Positions 7,149 to 16,749 are shown, counted from the stretch's first letter. The stretch is 64,000 nt of DNA from Streptomyces diastatochromogenes (GCA_026913215.1 JAPTYK010000002.1:62001-126000); one strand, 5' to 3'. Notes: generated by a model not told the origin, from the letters alone. Program-made: numbers and translations.

Positions 7149-10100
7149 TTGGCGTCGATACGGTTCGGTCTGCTCGGGACACTCCGGCTGACCTGCGAAG
7201 ACCGGGAGATCCGGCTCGGCGGGGCCCGTCAGCGTGCGGTGCTGGCCCTGCTCATGCTGCGGCACGGCCGTACGGTCTCGGTGGACGAGCTCGCCGAGAC
7301 CGTCTGGGACGGTTCGCCGCCGCCCACCGCCCGGACCCAGATCTCCATCTGCGTCGCCCAGCTGCGCAAGCTGTTCCGGGAGGCGGGCGTCGACGGCGAG
7401 GCCATCGTCACCTCCCACCCCGGCTACCGGCTCGACATCGACACCGAAGGCCACGGACTCGACCTCGTGGACTTCCTCTCGCTCACCGGGCACGCCTCCG
7501 CGCTCGCGGGCTCCGGCCGTACGGCGGAGGCCGCCGACACCTACCGGCAGGCCCTCGCCCTGTGGCGGGGACCCGCCCTGGACGGCCTGACCGGTTACGC
7601 GCTGGAACAAGAAGCCTGCTGGCTGGAGGAGCAGCGGCTGACCGCCCTGGACGGCCACGCCGAACTCCGCCTCGCCCTGGGCCGCCACCAGGAGCTCACC
7701 GCCGAACTGGCCGCCCTGGTCAGGGAACACCCGCTGCGGGAGCGCACCCGGCACTCGCTGATGCTCGCCCAGTACCGCTCCGGCCGCCGCGCCGACGCCC
7801 TGGAGACCTTCCGCACCGGGCACCAGCTGAGCATCGACGAACTGGGACTCGAACCCGGCACCGCGCTCCGGGAGCTGCACAACGCGGTCCTCTGCGAGGA
7901 CCCGGCCATCGCGGCCCCACCGACCGTTTTTGAGCCCGTTGCGGCTGTCGCACCCGTGGCACCTGCGAGGTCGGTTGCGCCTGGCGTGCCTGTTGCGCCT
8001 GGCGTGCCTGTTGCGTCTGCTGTGCCTGTTGCACCCACTGTTTCTGTTGCACCCACTGTTTCTGTCGTACCCACTGTTTCTGTCGTACCCACCGTGCCCG
8101 TCGTACCTGCTGCGTCTGCCGTGCCTGCTGCGTCTGCCGTACCTGCCGCATCTGCCGTGCCTGTCGTACCCGTTACGGCCGAGGCGCCGGAGAGCCTGCC
8201 GGGAACCTCGCCCGCGGACTCCCCGGGCGAGGCCCCGCCCCGCCCGACCACCGCCCCGCCCCGACCGCTGCACCGGCCGCCGCCGCCCCGCCCCTCGCCC
8301 CTCCGACCTCCCCCCGAACATCCCCTCCTTCACCGGCCGTACCGCCGAGACCGAGGTTCTCGACGCTCTCCTCGACGGCCGTCCCGACAGTGAGCCGCCC
8401 CGGGTCGCCCTGGTCACCGGAGTGGCGGGGATCGGCAAGACCGCGCTGGCCGTGCACTGGTCGCACCGCGCGGCCGCCTTCTTCCCGGACGGCTGCCTCC
8501 ATGTGGACCTGGGTTCCGCTCCGGCCGCGCCCGGCGAGGTGCTGGGCCGTCTGCTGCGTTCGCTCGGTGTGACCGGTGACCGGTTGCCCGACGACGAGGT
8601 GTCCCGGGTCTCGCTCTACCGCAGGCTGCTGCGTGGCCGGCGGGTGCTCGTGGTGCTGGACGACGCCTCCTCGTTCGCGCAGGTCGCCCCGCTGCTGCCG
8701 GCCAACGGCGGTTGCTGTGTGGTCGTCACCAGCCGGGAGAGCATGGAGGAGCTGGTGCTGCGGCACGGCGCCGTCCGGGTGCCGCTCGGGGTGCTGGACC
8801 GGGCGGACTCCACCGCCCTGCTCGACCGGATCGTCACCGGCGGCCGCACCGCCGCCTCCCGCGCGCAGACGGCCCGGCTGGCCGAGCTCTGCGACGGGCT
8901 GCCGCTCGCCCTCTGCATCGCCGCCGCCCGGCTGGCCACCCGCCCGCACTGGACCGTGCGCCGCCTGGCCGACCGGCTCGCCGACGAGCACCGCCGCCTG
9001 GACGAGCTCAGCCTCGGCGGGAGCCGGGTCCGGGCCAGCTTCGAGCTGAGCCACGGCTGTCTGTCGCCGCGCCTGGCCTCCGTATACCGGCGGCTCTCCC
9101 TCCTTGACGTCCCCGACGTGCCGGCCTGGGCCGTGGCCGCCCTCCTGGACTGCCCGGTGGAGACCGCCGAGCAGTACCTCGACGAACTCACCGACGCCCA
9201 CCTCCTGGAGGTCTCCGGCCCGGACGCCACCGGCCAGTACCGCTACCGCTTCCAGAGCCTGCTCCGCCTCTACGCGCGCGAACGCGCCCAGGAGGACCCC
9301 GACCGCCCGGCCGCCGAGGCGGCCCGGGACCGGGCGCTGCACAGCTGGCTGACGGTCGCCGAGGCCGCCCACCGCCGCGAGTACGGCGGCGACCACTCCG
9401 TCGTGCACGGCCCCGCTCCCCGCCCGCACGTCGACCGCGACCTCCTGGACGACCTGCTGGCCCGCCCGCTGGACTGGTTCGACTCCGAACGCCACTGCCT
9501 GGTGGCGGCCGTCACCCAGTCCGCCCGGCTGGGACTCGCCGCGCTCGCCTGGGACCTGGCCGCCTCCACCGTCGGCTTCTGCGAGATCCGCAGCAACACC
9601 GACGACTGGCGCCGCCTCTGCGAGGAGGGCCTGGCGGCCTCCCGGGCCGCCGGGGACCGGCAGGGCGAGGGCGTGATGCTCGGCGAGCTGGGCGCCGCCC
9701 TGCTCTACCGGGGCGAGTCCGAGGCCTCGGTCCGGCTCCTGGAGGAGGCGGACGGCGTACTGCGGGCCGGCGGAGAGGTCTACGGGGCCGCGCTGAACGC
9801 CTGCAAGCTGGCCGTCGTGGTCCGCCAGCGGGGCGACGCCGACGCCGCCCGCGTACTCCTGGACGGGGCACTGCCCGCGCTGCGGGCCGCCGGGGACCTC
9901 TCCGCGCAGGCCCACGCCCTCAACAACCTCGCCCAGATCGCCCTGGACGCGGGGGACCCGGAGGAGGCCGTGCGCCTCGGCCGGGAAGCGGTCGCGCTGG
10001 CCCGGGGCTGGGCGCGACCCGGGCGCTGCCCAGGCCTTCCACCGGCTGGGGCGGGCCCTGCTGGCGGCCGGGCGGCTCCCGGAGGCGGAGGAGGCCCTGA

Positions 10101-10342
10101 CCGAGGCGGCCGGGATCGTACGCTCCAAGCACGACCGGCTGGGCATGGCGTACGTCCTGCTGGGTCTGGCCGAGGCCCGTCTGCGGGCCGGCCGCGCCGA
10201 CCGCGCCGACGAGGACCTCACCGCCGCGCTCGTCCTGGCCGAGGAGACCGGCAGCACCGTCCTCATGGGCCGCCTGCACCTGCTCCGCGTCGAACTGGAG
10301 GAGGCACGGGCACCGGGCGCGGAGCTTCCGCAGGAGGCTTGA
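7149..10342 (+). pseudogene. AfsR-like regulator: SARP domain, NB-ARC ATPase, TPR; three frame breaks
   Basis: TTG start 7149 after GGGAGGGG. Residues 1-about 95 form the winged-helix DNA-binding domain, about 95-250 the BTAD. Then comes a long Pro/Val/Ala linker made of 18-base repeats, an NB-ARC-type ATPase (Walker A GVAGIGKTALAVHW, Walker B VLVVLDDASS, GLPLAL) and TPR-like helices (LGELGAALLYRGE, ALNNLAQIALDAGD). This is the AfsR architecture. The frame changes once between about 8240 and 8310, and twice at about 10009 and 10028; each is repaired by one extra base in a G/C run, giving the natural ending ELPQEA. About 1060 residues if intact. Likely activates the nearby peptide and secreted-protein genes. 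Confidence 0.8.
7966..8170. repeat. in-frame 18-bp repeats in the SARP linker
   Basis: Units such as gcacccactgtttctgtt give the peptide periodicity PTVSVx and PAASAV, about eleven units. The T-rich codons are clearly lower in GC than the flanking gene, which suggests expansion by slippage rather than selection on the peptide. Confidence 0.8.
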
Positions 10343-10530
10343 CCCGGGCTGCCGCCGTTCAGTGCCAGGGCTCGGTCCGCGCGACCACCGGGTGCGGGCC
10401 TCCCGCAGGAGGCCTGATCCGGGCTGTCGCCGTTCAGTGCCAGGGCTCGGTCCGCGCGACCACCGGGTGCGGGTCTCCGCAGGAGGCCTGACCCGGGCCG
10501 TCGCCGTTCAGTCCCAGGGCTCGGTCTGCA
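10325..10530. repeat. about 77-bp tandem repeat duplicating a convergent gene junction
   Basis: Two full copies and a third partial copy. Each unit contains the last codons of the SARP gene (cgcaggaggc plus TGA) followed by the complement of the last codons of the small peptide gene (reading T-E-P-W-H/D-stop on the minus strand). Only the outermost copies are in use by the two genes. Confidence 0.85.
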
Positions 10531-10705
10531 CGACCGTCGTCGTCCCGCCGGCGGCCGTCGTCACCGTCGTCCCGCCGGCGACGGTGGTACCGGCCACCGT
10601 GGTGCCGGCTGCCAGCGCCGCACCCGCGACGACCGCCGCGACCGCCACAGCCACCTTGGCCGTCTTGACTGCCGCAACCGCCTTGATCAGACGCCCGTTC
10701 CCCAT
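10508..10705 (-). CDS. small exported Thr/Gly/Val-rich peptide next to the SARP gene
   Basis: 65 residues from ATG 10705, chosen because GGGAGTGGGG lies just upstream. Residues 1-about 34 look like a signal peptide: basic start (MGNGRLIKAVAAVKTAK) and hydrophobic core (VAVAVAAVVAGAALAAG). The mature part is a Thr/Val/Gly repeat (GTTVAGTTVAGGTTVTT) ending EPWD. AfsR-like genes in Streptomyces are often paired with a small gene (afsS in S. coelicolor), but this peptide has no sequence likeness to AfsS that I can see. A pair of 11-base-spaced repeats lies in its promoter. Confidence 0.6.
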   Translation of the reverse strand: MGNGRLIKAVAAVKTAKVAVAVAAVVAGAALAAGTTVAGTTVAGGTTVTTAAGGTTTVVQTEPWD

Positions 10706-10801
10706 GTCCCCACTCCCTCTCACCCCTCGCCCGCCGGACTCCGGCTCCGGCCCCTTGCCGGTCCGTCCGTTCCCGGGCGACTCGCTCTGACACGACAGAC
10801 G

Positions 10802-10841
10802 TTAGGAGAGCGGGTCTTCGAGTCCTTATCGGCCCGTTATC
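10802..10841 (-). promoter_or_regulatory. candidate SARP-dependent promoter of the small peptide gene
   Basis: Minus strand: GATAACG (10841-10835), GATAAGG (10830-10824) and a weaker GAAGACC (10819-10813), all with starts 11 bases apart, then TCCTAA (10807-10802) as a possible -10 box. The layout TTAGGA...CTTCGA...TTAT recurs before the phospholipase gene at about 15311-15338. Confidence 0.45.
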
Positions 10842-10931
10842 CCTTCCCCTTTCCTTCCCCTTTCCTTCCTGCTCCCTTCCTCCCTTCCTTCCTCCTCCCT
10901 TCCTTCCTCCTCCCTTCCTCTTCCCTCCCCT
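10842..10931. repeat. pyrimidine-only tract of cttcct/cccttt repeats
   Basis: Nearly ninety bases of C and T on the plus strand except for a single G near 10870, built of ccctttcctt and cttccttcctcctcc units. Such mirror-type homopurine/homopyrimidine tracts can form triplex DNA; no coding potential. Confidence 0.8.
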
Positions 10932-10948
10932 CCGACCTGCGGAAAAGG

Positions 10949-10983
10949 GCGCGGCCCCCGGCGGGGGAAGCCGGGGGCCGCGC
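10949..10983 (-). terminator. strong hairpin terminator of the subtilase gene
   Basis: GCGCGGCCCCCGGC / GCCGGGGGCCGCGC, 14-base perfect stem, seven-base loop, 13 bases after the stop codon of 10996-13379. Confidence 0.85.
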
Positions 10984-10995
10984 ATGGGGGGAGGG

Positions 10996-13379
10996 TCAGA
11001 ACTTCAGGGTCCAGTTGTCGAGCGTGCCGGAGGAGCCGGCCGAGATGTCCTCGACCCGGAGCTTCCACACGCCGCTCGCGGGGGAGGCGGAGGCGTCGAC
11101 CGTGTAGATCTGCTGGATCACGCCGTTGCCCTCCTCCTCGACGGATTCCTTGACCAGGTAGACCTTGCCGTCCGGGGCGACGAGGTGGACGTCGAGGTCA
11201 CCGCGCCAGGTGTGGGTGGCGTGCAGGTAGACCTGGAGGTTCTTCGGCGCGTTGCCCGCGATGCCGGTGACGGTGACCGGGACTTCGATGGTGCCCGGGT
11301 CCGGGACCGCGTGCGGGGTCTGCACCTCGTACGAGGGGAACGTCATCGACCAGGCGTTGAGGGTGCCGACGGAGCCGGTGTACGGGTCGGAGACCTTCAG
11401 CGTCCACTTGCCGTCCGCCGGGGAGGCGGAGGCGTCCACCCGGTAGGTCTCGCGGAGCACCCCGCCGTTCTCGGTGGCGGCGGTGGAGGTCGAACGCAGC
11501 GGGTAGGTCCGGCCGTCGGGGGAGAGCAGGTCGATCCGGACGTCGCCGCGCCACTCGTGGGTGATGTCCACGGCGACCTGGAGGGCGGCCGGGGCCTTGC
11601 CGCCGATGCCGTCGACCGTGAGGTCGGAGGTGACCGATCCGCCGTCGGGGACGCTGAGGTTGCCGGTCATGGCGAAGGGGGTGGGGAAGTTCAGCGACCA
11701 GCCGAGGAGGGTGCCCTTGCCGCCGGCGGAGGCGTCCGTGATCTGCAGCTTCCAGGTGCCGGAGGCGGGGGAGGCGGAGGCGTCGACGGTGAAGCCGCCG
11801 AGCGCGCCGCCCGTCTCGGTGGCGGAGGTGGACTTCAGGCGGTACAGCCGCCCGTCGGGGGCCACCAGGTCGATCTTGAGGTCACCGCGCCAGTCGTGCC
11901 GGCCCTCCAGCTCGACCCGGAGCGCCTTGGGCGCGTTGCCCGGGACCCCGGTGACGGTCAGCGGGGCCTCCAGGGTTCCCGGGTCCGGGATGACCCGGTC
12001 GGTGTCGTCGAAGACCTGGGAGGGACGCGGCCGGGCGGCCGGAGCCGGCTCCGGGGCGACCGCGCCGAGGACGGCCTTGCCGACGTCGATCCGGGGGGTG
12101 ACGGCGCCGGTGTACGTGATCGGCGTGCCGGTGGCGCCCAGCTTCGCCACCAGGTTCGCGATGCTCTCCGTCGGGTACTTCTGGCGCAGGACCGCCAGGG
12201 CTCCCGTCACGTGCGGGGCCGCCATCGAGGTGCCGTTCTTCGACGCGTAGCCGTTGCCCGGGACCGAGGACACCACGGACGTGCCGGGCGCCATCACGTC
12301 GAGGAGCGGGCCGCGGTTGCTGAAGGAGGCCACCTGGTCGTCGTCGGTCGTCGCGCCGACCGTCACCGCCGACGGGACGCAGCCGGGGGCGTTGACCGCG
12401 TCGCCGTACCCGTTGTTGCCGGCCGCGACGACCGTCGCCACGCCCACCGAGTACAGACTGTCAATCACGGACTTCCGGGGGTCGGTGTCGCAGGCCGTGG
12501 TCCAACGGCCCGCGCCCAGCGACATGTTGGCCGCGACGATGTCCATGCCGGACTGCTTCAGCGCGTACACCTTCTCCAGCGCCTTGATCTGCGAGCTGGT
12601 GAAGCTCAGCACGCAGGGGCTGTTGCCCGCGCCGCAGTAGTCGTCGGAGTCGAAGCGGGAGAACACCTGCATCGCCACGATGTTCGCGCCCGGGGCCACC
12701 CCGCGCTTGGGGGCGCCGGTCAGGCCGGTGCCGTTGCCGGCGGCTATGCCCGCCACGTGGGTGCCGTGGGAGCAGGCCGCGCCCAGTTCCGCGCAGGCGC
12801 CGGTGTCGGCGTCGGCGCTGCCGGCGCCCTCCTGGGAGTCCTCGCCGTTCGGGCAGAGGCTGGTCGCGCCGTAACTCTCGTCGTTCACCGAGAAGCACGC
12901 CTCGGCCGTCACCCGGCCGCCCAGGAAGGGTGGTTCTTCGCGACACCGGTGTCGATGACCGCGACCGCGGTGCCCGCGCCGGTGGCACCGGCGGCGAAGG
13001 CCTTGTCCGCGCCGATCCGGACCGTCGACTCGTCCAGCATCGCGGGGACCGGGACGTCCTCCGTCACGCTCACCACGTCCGGGTTGGAGCGGAGCTCGCT
13101 GAGCCCCGCCTGGTTCACCGTGAGGGTGACCATCGGCAGCCGGTCGTACGCCACCTCCGTCTCTCCCGCAGTGGCGGCCGCCGCCACGTCGGAGCGGGTC
13201 TGGGTCACCACGTTGACGCGGACCGTACCGCCGCCCGCGGTCCCGGTCTCCAGCGCCGGGTCCACCGGGATCTCGTCGGCGGCGGCCGGCGCCACCCCGA
13301 CCAGGGGCACCAGGCCGGCGGGCAGTGCACCGAGCAGCAGGCCCGAGGCCATTGCGACGGCCACGGCAGATCTCTTCAC
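10996..13379 (-). pseudogene. secreted S8 subtilisin-like protease with three P domains, one frame break
   Basis: GTG start 13379 with GGAG upstream. Residues 1-about 34 are a signal peptide, then a propeptide, then the S8 catalytic domain with Asp in AVIDTGVAKNHP, His in SHGTHVAGIAAG and Ser in NGTSMAAPHVTGAL. Three proprotein-convertase P domains follow (each with RGDL/RGDV and SPASGxWKL...L.xWxLxF). About 790 residues. The frame breaks near 12930, between NHP and FLGGRVTAEACF; one missing base in a G run explains it, so the enzyme may be functional. Secreted, Ca-dependent family. Own terminator downstream. Confidence 0.85.
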
Positions 13380-13535
13380 GACATGCTCCAGGGAGTAGGC
13401 ACCGAGCGGGCGGTGCCGCGGCGGTAAGGAGAGGGGGAGAGGCAGGGGGAGAGGGAGAGGTAACTCGCTGTTGAGGCCCGCGAGTTCAGGGCCAGAAGTT
13501 CAAGGGGTGGAGGCCGTGTGATCGGGCCCCGGGGC

Positions 13536-13578
13536 GGGGACCGGGCAGTGGCGTCGGCCGCTCAGCTGCCCGGTTCCC
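13536..13578 (-). terminator. hairpin terminator after the phospholipase gene
   Basis: GGGGACCGGGCAG / CTGCCCGGTTCCCC, about 12 paired bases, 20 bases beyond the stop of 13598-15208. Confidence 0.65.
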
Positions 13579-13597
13579 CCTGCGAACGCGCTGCCTG

Positions 13598-15208
13598 TCA
13601 GGTGGCGTCTGCGCCGTTCTTCGGGTGGCCGCCGTAGAAGACCCCGACGTAGTACGTGTACGCGGTGGACCGGCAGGCGCTCTTCCAGAAGTACGCCGGG
13701 CAGGTGTTGTAGTACAGCATGTTGTAGAACGCGACGTCGGTGGCGACGCCCTTGTTGCGGTCCAGGTAGTAGCGGTAGCCCTTGTAGGTGTTGCCGATGG
13801 TGCCGTAGCCGTAGTCGTGAGAGTCGCAGGCGCTACGGAAGTCCCAGCCGGCGGGCTTGTCGGAGGCACTGGTGCAGTGGTCCACGAAGATGCCCATGAC
13901 CCAGGCGCCGGTCGGGGTCTTCTTCCAGCTCGGGTTGTGCCAGCCGTAGTGGGCGACCTTGGTCGCGCAGCCGCTGTACTGGTACCACATCCACGTCTCG
14001 GGCCGGGAGCAGTAGCTCGGGTAGGCCTGGGGGGAGGTGATCTCGCCGCCGGTGAAGTCCTCGGAGGCCGGGGCGATGCCCTCGGCCTGGGCCAGGCTGG
14101 GGGCGCCCTGGACGGAGCTGCCGGCCTCCGGGCGGATGCCGGTGGTCTCCACCGACTGCGGGGCGGCCGCGTCACCGGAGTAGGTCAGCTGCCAGGACGC
14201 GCCGTCCTCGGCGGAGGCGGAGACCACCCGGTCCGAGGCGTCGTAGCTGTAGGTGTTGAGCTGGCTGCCGGACGCCGGGTCGACGACCTTGCGGAGCAGG
14301 CCGGAGCCGTCGTACGAGTAGCGGGCCAGGGTCTGCACGGTCTGGCCGACGGTGACGGTGATGTCCTTGACCTGGCCCGCGACGTCGCCGAGGGTCTGGC
14401 CGGAGGCGGTGGTGGCGGTCGCGTAGTTGACCTTCACCGTCTGCGCGGGGACGTCGGCGCGCGCCGGGTCCTTGACGGTGGAGACGCGGCCGGTGCTGTC
14501 GTAGCTGACCGTCGTCTGCTTGTAGGCGGTGTTGCCGACCCCCGTCACCCGCCAGTTGTCGCCGCTGCCGCCGACCTGCTTCCAGGTGTAGGACGGCTTG
14601 AGGGAGGCCGCCGGGATCGGGGCGCCGGTGGAGTCCACCGGCACGTCGTCACCGGAGGCGACCTGGGTGAGGTCGACGTTGACCGTCTCGGTGATCGTGG
14701 TCTTCAGCACGCCCGCGAGGTCGTCCCACTGGACGTTCTCCACCAGCGTGGAGCCGTCGGACGCCTTGTAGGTGTTGATGCTGCCGCCGTTGGCGCCCGC
14801 CACCGAGTCGGTCAGGTTGTAGCGGAACGACTCGGCGGTGTCCAGGTCGGTGGTGGTGATCGAACCGGAGCCGGGCACCAGCTTCCGGTTCAGCTGACCG
14901 CCGACGAACTCGGCCTCCCAGCTCGGACCGAACACCCCGAGGTCGGAGCGGGCGGCCGGGGCGTCCTGGGCCTGCGCGATGCCCGGCCCGCTCCCGTCCA
15001 CCGTGTGGCTACGGCTCATCAGGCCGTACGACACGTCGTTCTCGGATATCTGGAAGCTGTCGTCGGCCGACTGGTACATGCCTGGCCCGATCAGCTGGAT
15101 CTCCCCGGTCTCCAGCGCCGGAGAGGGGATTTCTCCCGCGACGGCCGACTGGGGGAGCAGCAGGGCCAGTGACACGGCCGCCACTGCGGGCAGCGCGATT
15201 CTTCGCAC
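13598..15208 (-). CDS. secreted Rhs/YD-like protein with C-terminal phospholipase A2 domain
   Basis: 536 residues from GTG 15208. A signal peptide (MRRIALPAVAAVSLALLLPQ, cut after AVAG) is followed by about 330 residues of Rhs-type sequence: LGVFGPSWEAEFVGG, then YD-like repeats (TVSYDSTGRVSTVKDP, ARYSYDGSGLLRKVVDP, TYSYDASDRVVSAS). The last about 150 residues carry the prokaryotic phospholipase A2 signature FVDHC...ACDSHDYGYGTIGN, with the catalytic His-Asp pair, and six cysteines. Phospholipase A2 normally stands alone in Streptomyces; here it is the tip of an Rhs-like chain, as toxins are. No separate immunity gene is evident next to it. Divergent SARP-like promoter motif at 15311-15338. 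Confidence 0.8.
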   Translation of the reverse strand: MRRIALPAVAAVSLALLLPQSAVAGEIPSPALETGEIQLIGPGMYQSADDSFQISENDVSYGLMSRSHTVDGSGPGIAQAQDAPAARSDLGVFGPSWEAEFVGGQLNRKLVPGSGSITTTDLDTAESFRYNLTDSVAGANGGSINTYKASDGSTLVENVQWDDLAGVLKTTITETVNVDLTQVASGDDVPVDSTGAPIPAASLKPSYTWKQVGGSGDNWRVTGVGNTAYKQTTVSYDSTGRVSTVKDPARADVPAQTVKVNYATATTASGQTLGDVAGQVKDITVTVGQTVQTLARYSYDGSGLLRKVVDPASGSQLNTYSYDASDRVVSASAEDGASWQLTYSGDAAAPQSVETTGIRPEAGSSVQGAPSLAQAEGIAPASEDFTGGEITSPQAYPSYCSRPETWMWYQYSGCATKVAHYGWHNPSWKKTPTGAWVMGIFVDHCTSASDKPAGWDFRSACDSHDYGYGTIGNTYKGYRYYLDRNKGVATDVAFYNMLYYNTCPAYFWKSACRSTAYTYYVGVFYGGHPKNGADAT

Positions 15209-15423
15209 GTTCGGTTCCTTCGGATAACCGGCGACATACGGTCCAGACCTTCACGGTCGGCCCTGTCTCGCCTGTTCGCACCGGTCGTTCTCGGCCGGCA
15301 ACGAGAAACTTAGGAACCCGCCCCTTCGATCCGTTATGCCTCCGCCATCGCCCGCCGGATGCCGCTCCGATGACACCCGGTTGTCCGTACGGTGACGGCT
15401 GCGGACGGTCTGCCGGTGCTCTG

Positions 15424-15524
15424 CCTTCCCGTGCCGACTCGGACCTTCCCGCGCCGACCTGGCCCCTCCCGTGCCGACCCGGAGTCTCCCGCGTCGACTC
15501 GGCCCCTCCCGTGCCGACCCGGAC
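15424..15524. repeat. 20-bp minisatellite, five units
   Basis: Imperfect tandem copies of ccttcccgtgccgactcgga, alternating two variants (cgtgccgac and cgcgtcgac). Lies in the gap between the phospholipase promoter and the lipoprotein gene; no gene in 15240-15640. Confidence 0.8.
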
Positions 15525-15644
15525 CCTTCGGCGGTGGCCCGGAAGGAAGAGGTCATCCGTACAAGTTCGGTTCCCGACTCGGCCACCGCGTGTACGTCTC
15601 TCCCCCCTCCGAGACCAAGCCGTCGGCGCACGTCGAGCCGATGG

Positions 15645-16283
15645 TCACCGCTTCCGATCCCCGGGCGTGAACGGGCCACTCGCGGCGGCCACGCACTTGT
15701 CGACGACGGTCTCCTCACCGGCCGCCGAACCCTCCAGGCAGAGCCGCCCGCCCTTCTCGCGCAGGTCGAGGAAGAACCGCGTGGTCGCACCGGACTGCTT
15801 CAGGCCATGGATGCGCCCGTCGGCGTAACCGAGGTCGTGCAGGATCGCCCTGACCTTCACGGGCGTGGGATCCGCCAGATCCAAGAGTGCCTCGGCGACG
15901 CGCTGCTCGTGATGGCTCCCCGCGCACCAGTCACGCGCGTCCAACTCCACCTCCGGCCCCGCCGTGGGCGCGACCGGCACGACCGCGTCGGCCGGCGGCT
16001 CCTCGCCGGGCGGTGCCGGTGGCGGTGTCGGCGGTGCTATGGGCGGGGTACCCGGCGGAGGACACGACTGCTCGATGTACTCCTGGATCTCCGCGAGGCT
16101 CGGCGCGGGCGGCCGGCTTTCCACGGCCTCCGCACGCCCGACCTGCTCCGCGCCGGCGGTCGCCTTCACGGTGCCGCACGCCCCCAGCGTCAACACGGCG
16201 AAGGCCGTGACGGCCAGGGCGAGCCCCGCTCGGCGCGAGGAGCGGGCGAACATACCGGTCGAGGAGGCAGGGATTCGTCTCAT
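15645..16283 (-). CDS. lipoprotein with Pro-rich stalk
   Basis: 212 residues from ATG 16283, chosen because it gives a compact signal peptide: basic MRRIPASSTGMFARSSRRAG, hydrophobic core and lipobox LTLGAC. After the lipid-modified Cys comes an acidic stretch, a Pro/Ala stalk (PPGTPPIAPPTPPPAPPGEE) and a C-terminal domain of about 90 residues with three Cys (DWCAGSHHEQ, RLCLEG, DKCVAA). The domain is not one I recognise. Anchored outside the membrane. Confidence 0.7.
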   Translation of the reverse strand: MRRIPASSTGMFARSSRRAGLALAVTAFAVLTLGACGTVKATAGAEQVGRAEAVESRPPAPSLAEIQEYIEQSCPPPGTPPIAPPTPPPAPPGEEPPADAVVPVAPTAGPEVELDARDWCAGSHHEQRVAEALLDLADPTPVKVRAILHDLGYADGRIHGLKQSGATTRFFLDLREKGGRLCLEGSAAGEETVVDKCVAAASGPFTPGDRKR

Positions 16284-16372
16284 GCGCTCAGCTTCGATCA
16301 AGCCGCCCCTCTGCGCGTGAGTACGCATACTCACGTGGGCGGAAACAGGAACTCAACTCGATCGGACGCGGC

Positions 16373-16660
16373 CGGACTTCGGCAGGCGGGGCTACCCGTC
16401 TACGGCACCCGTCTACGGCACCCGCCTACGGCACCCGCCGGGTGCCGGGACTGCGTCGCGCCGAGGCCGCCCAGCTCGCCGGGATCGGCGTCGAGTACTA
16501 CGCACGACTGGAACGCGGCGACCTGTCCGGAGTCTCCGGCCAGGCCCTCGACGCCCTCGCCCGCGCTCTACGGCTGAACGAGGACGCCCGCACCCACCTC
16601 GAAGACCTCGCCCGCACCACCGGCCCGAGCCGTCGACACCGACGCCGCACGCACCGCGCT
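16373..16660 (+). pseudogene. remnant of an MmyB/XRE-type HTH regulator, frame broken by a 13-bp repeat
   Basis: The piece RVPGLRRAEAAQLAGIGVEYYARLERGDLSGVSGQALDALARAL is the conserved HTH and following helix of MmyB-like XRE regulators. The block just before it, LPVYGTR, normally joins directly to RVPGLRR. Here three copies of a 13-base unit (16398-16436) replace one, adding 26 bases and shifting the frame. No start codon and no ligand-binding domain remain; the match ends near 16645. Confidence 0.7.
16398..16436. repeat. 13-bp tandem repeat, three units, inside an HTH gene
   Basis: gtctacggcaccc, gtctacggcaccc, gcctacggcaccc. One unit alone, or four, would keep the reading frame of the HTH gene; three do not. 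Confidence 0.85.
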
Positions 16661-16683
16661 CCCACTCCGTCACCGGATCATGA

Positions 16684-16722
16684 GAAGTGCCCCCGGCCCT
16701 TCTTCGGTTCCGGGGGCACTTC
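16684..16722. terminator. bidirectional hairpin terminator
   Basis: GAAGTGCCCCCGG / CCGGGGGCACTTC, 13-base perfect stem, 13-base loop, just past the stop of the convergent gene 16750-17292. Confidence 0.8.
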
Positions 16723-16749
16723 CGTTCACGGCCGCACGGCCGCACGGCC

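Noticed and set aside
10984..15172. Very long plus-strand open frames opposite the subtilase and phospholipase genes
   Set aside because: They are Gly/Val/Arg/Asp-rich shadows of high-GC codon use; the minus-strand frames have signal peptides and catalytic motifs.
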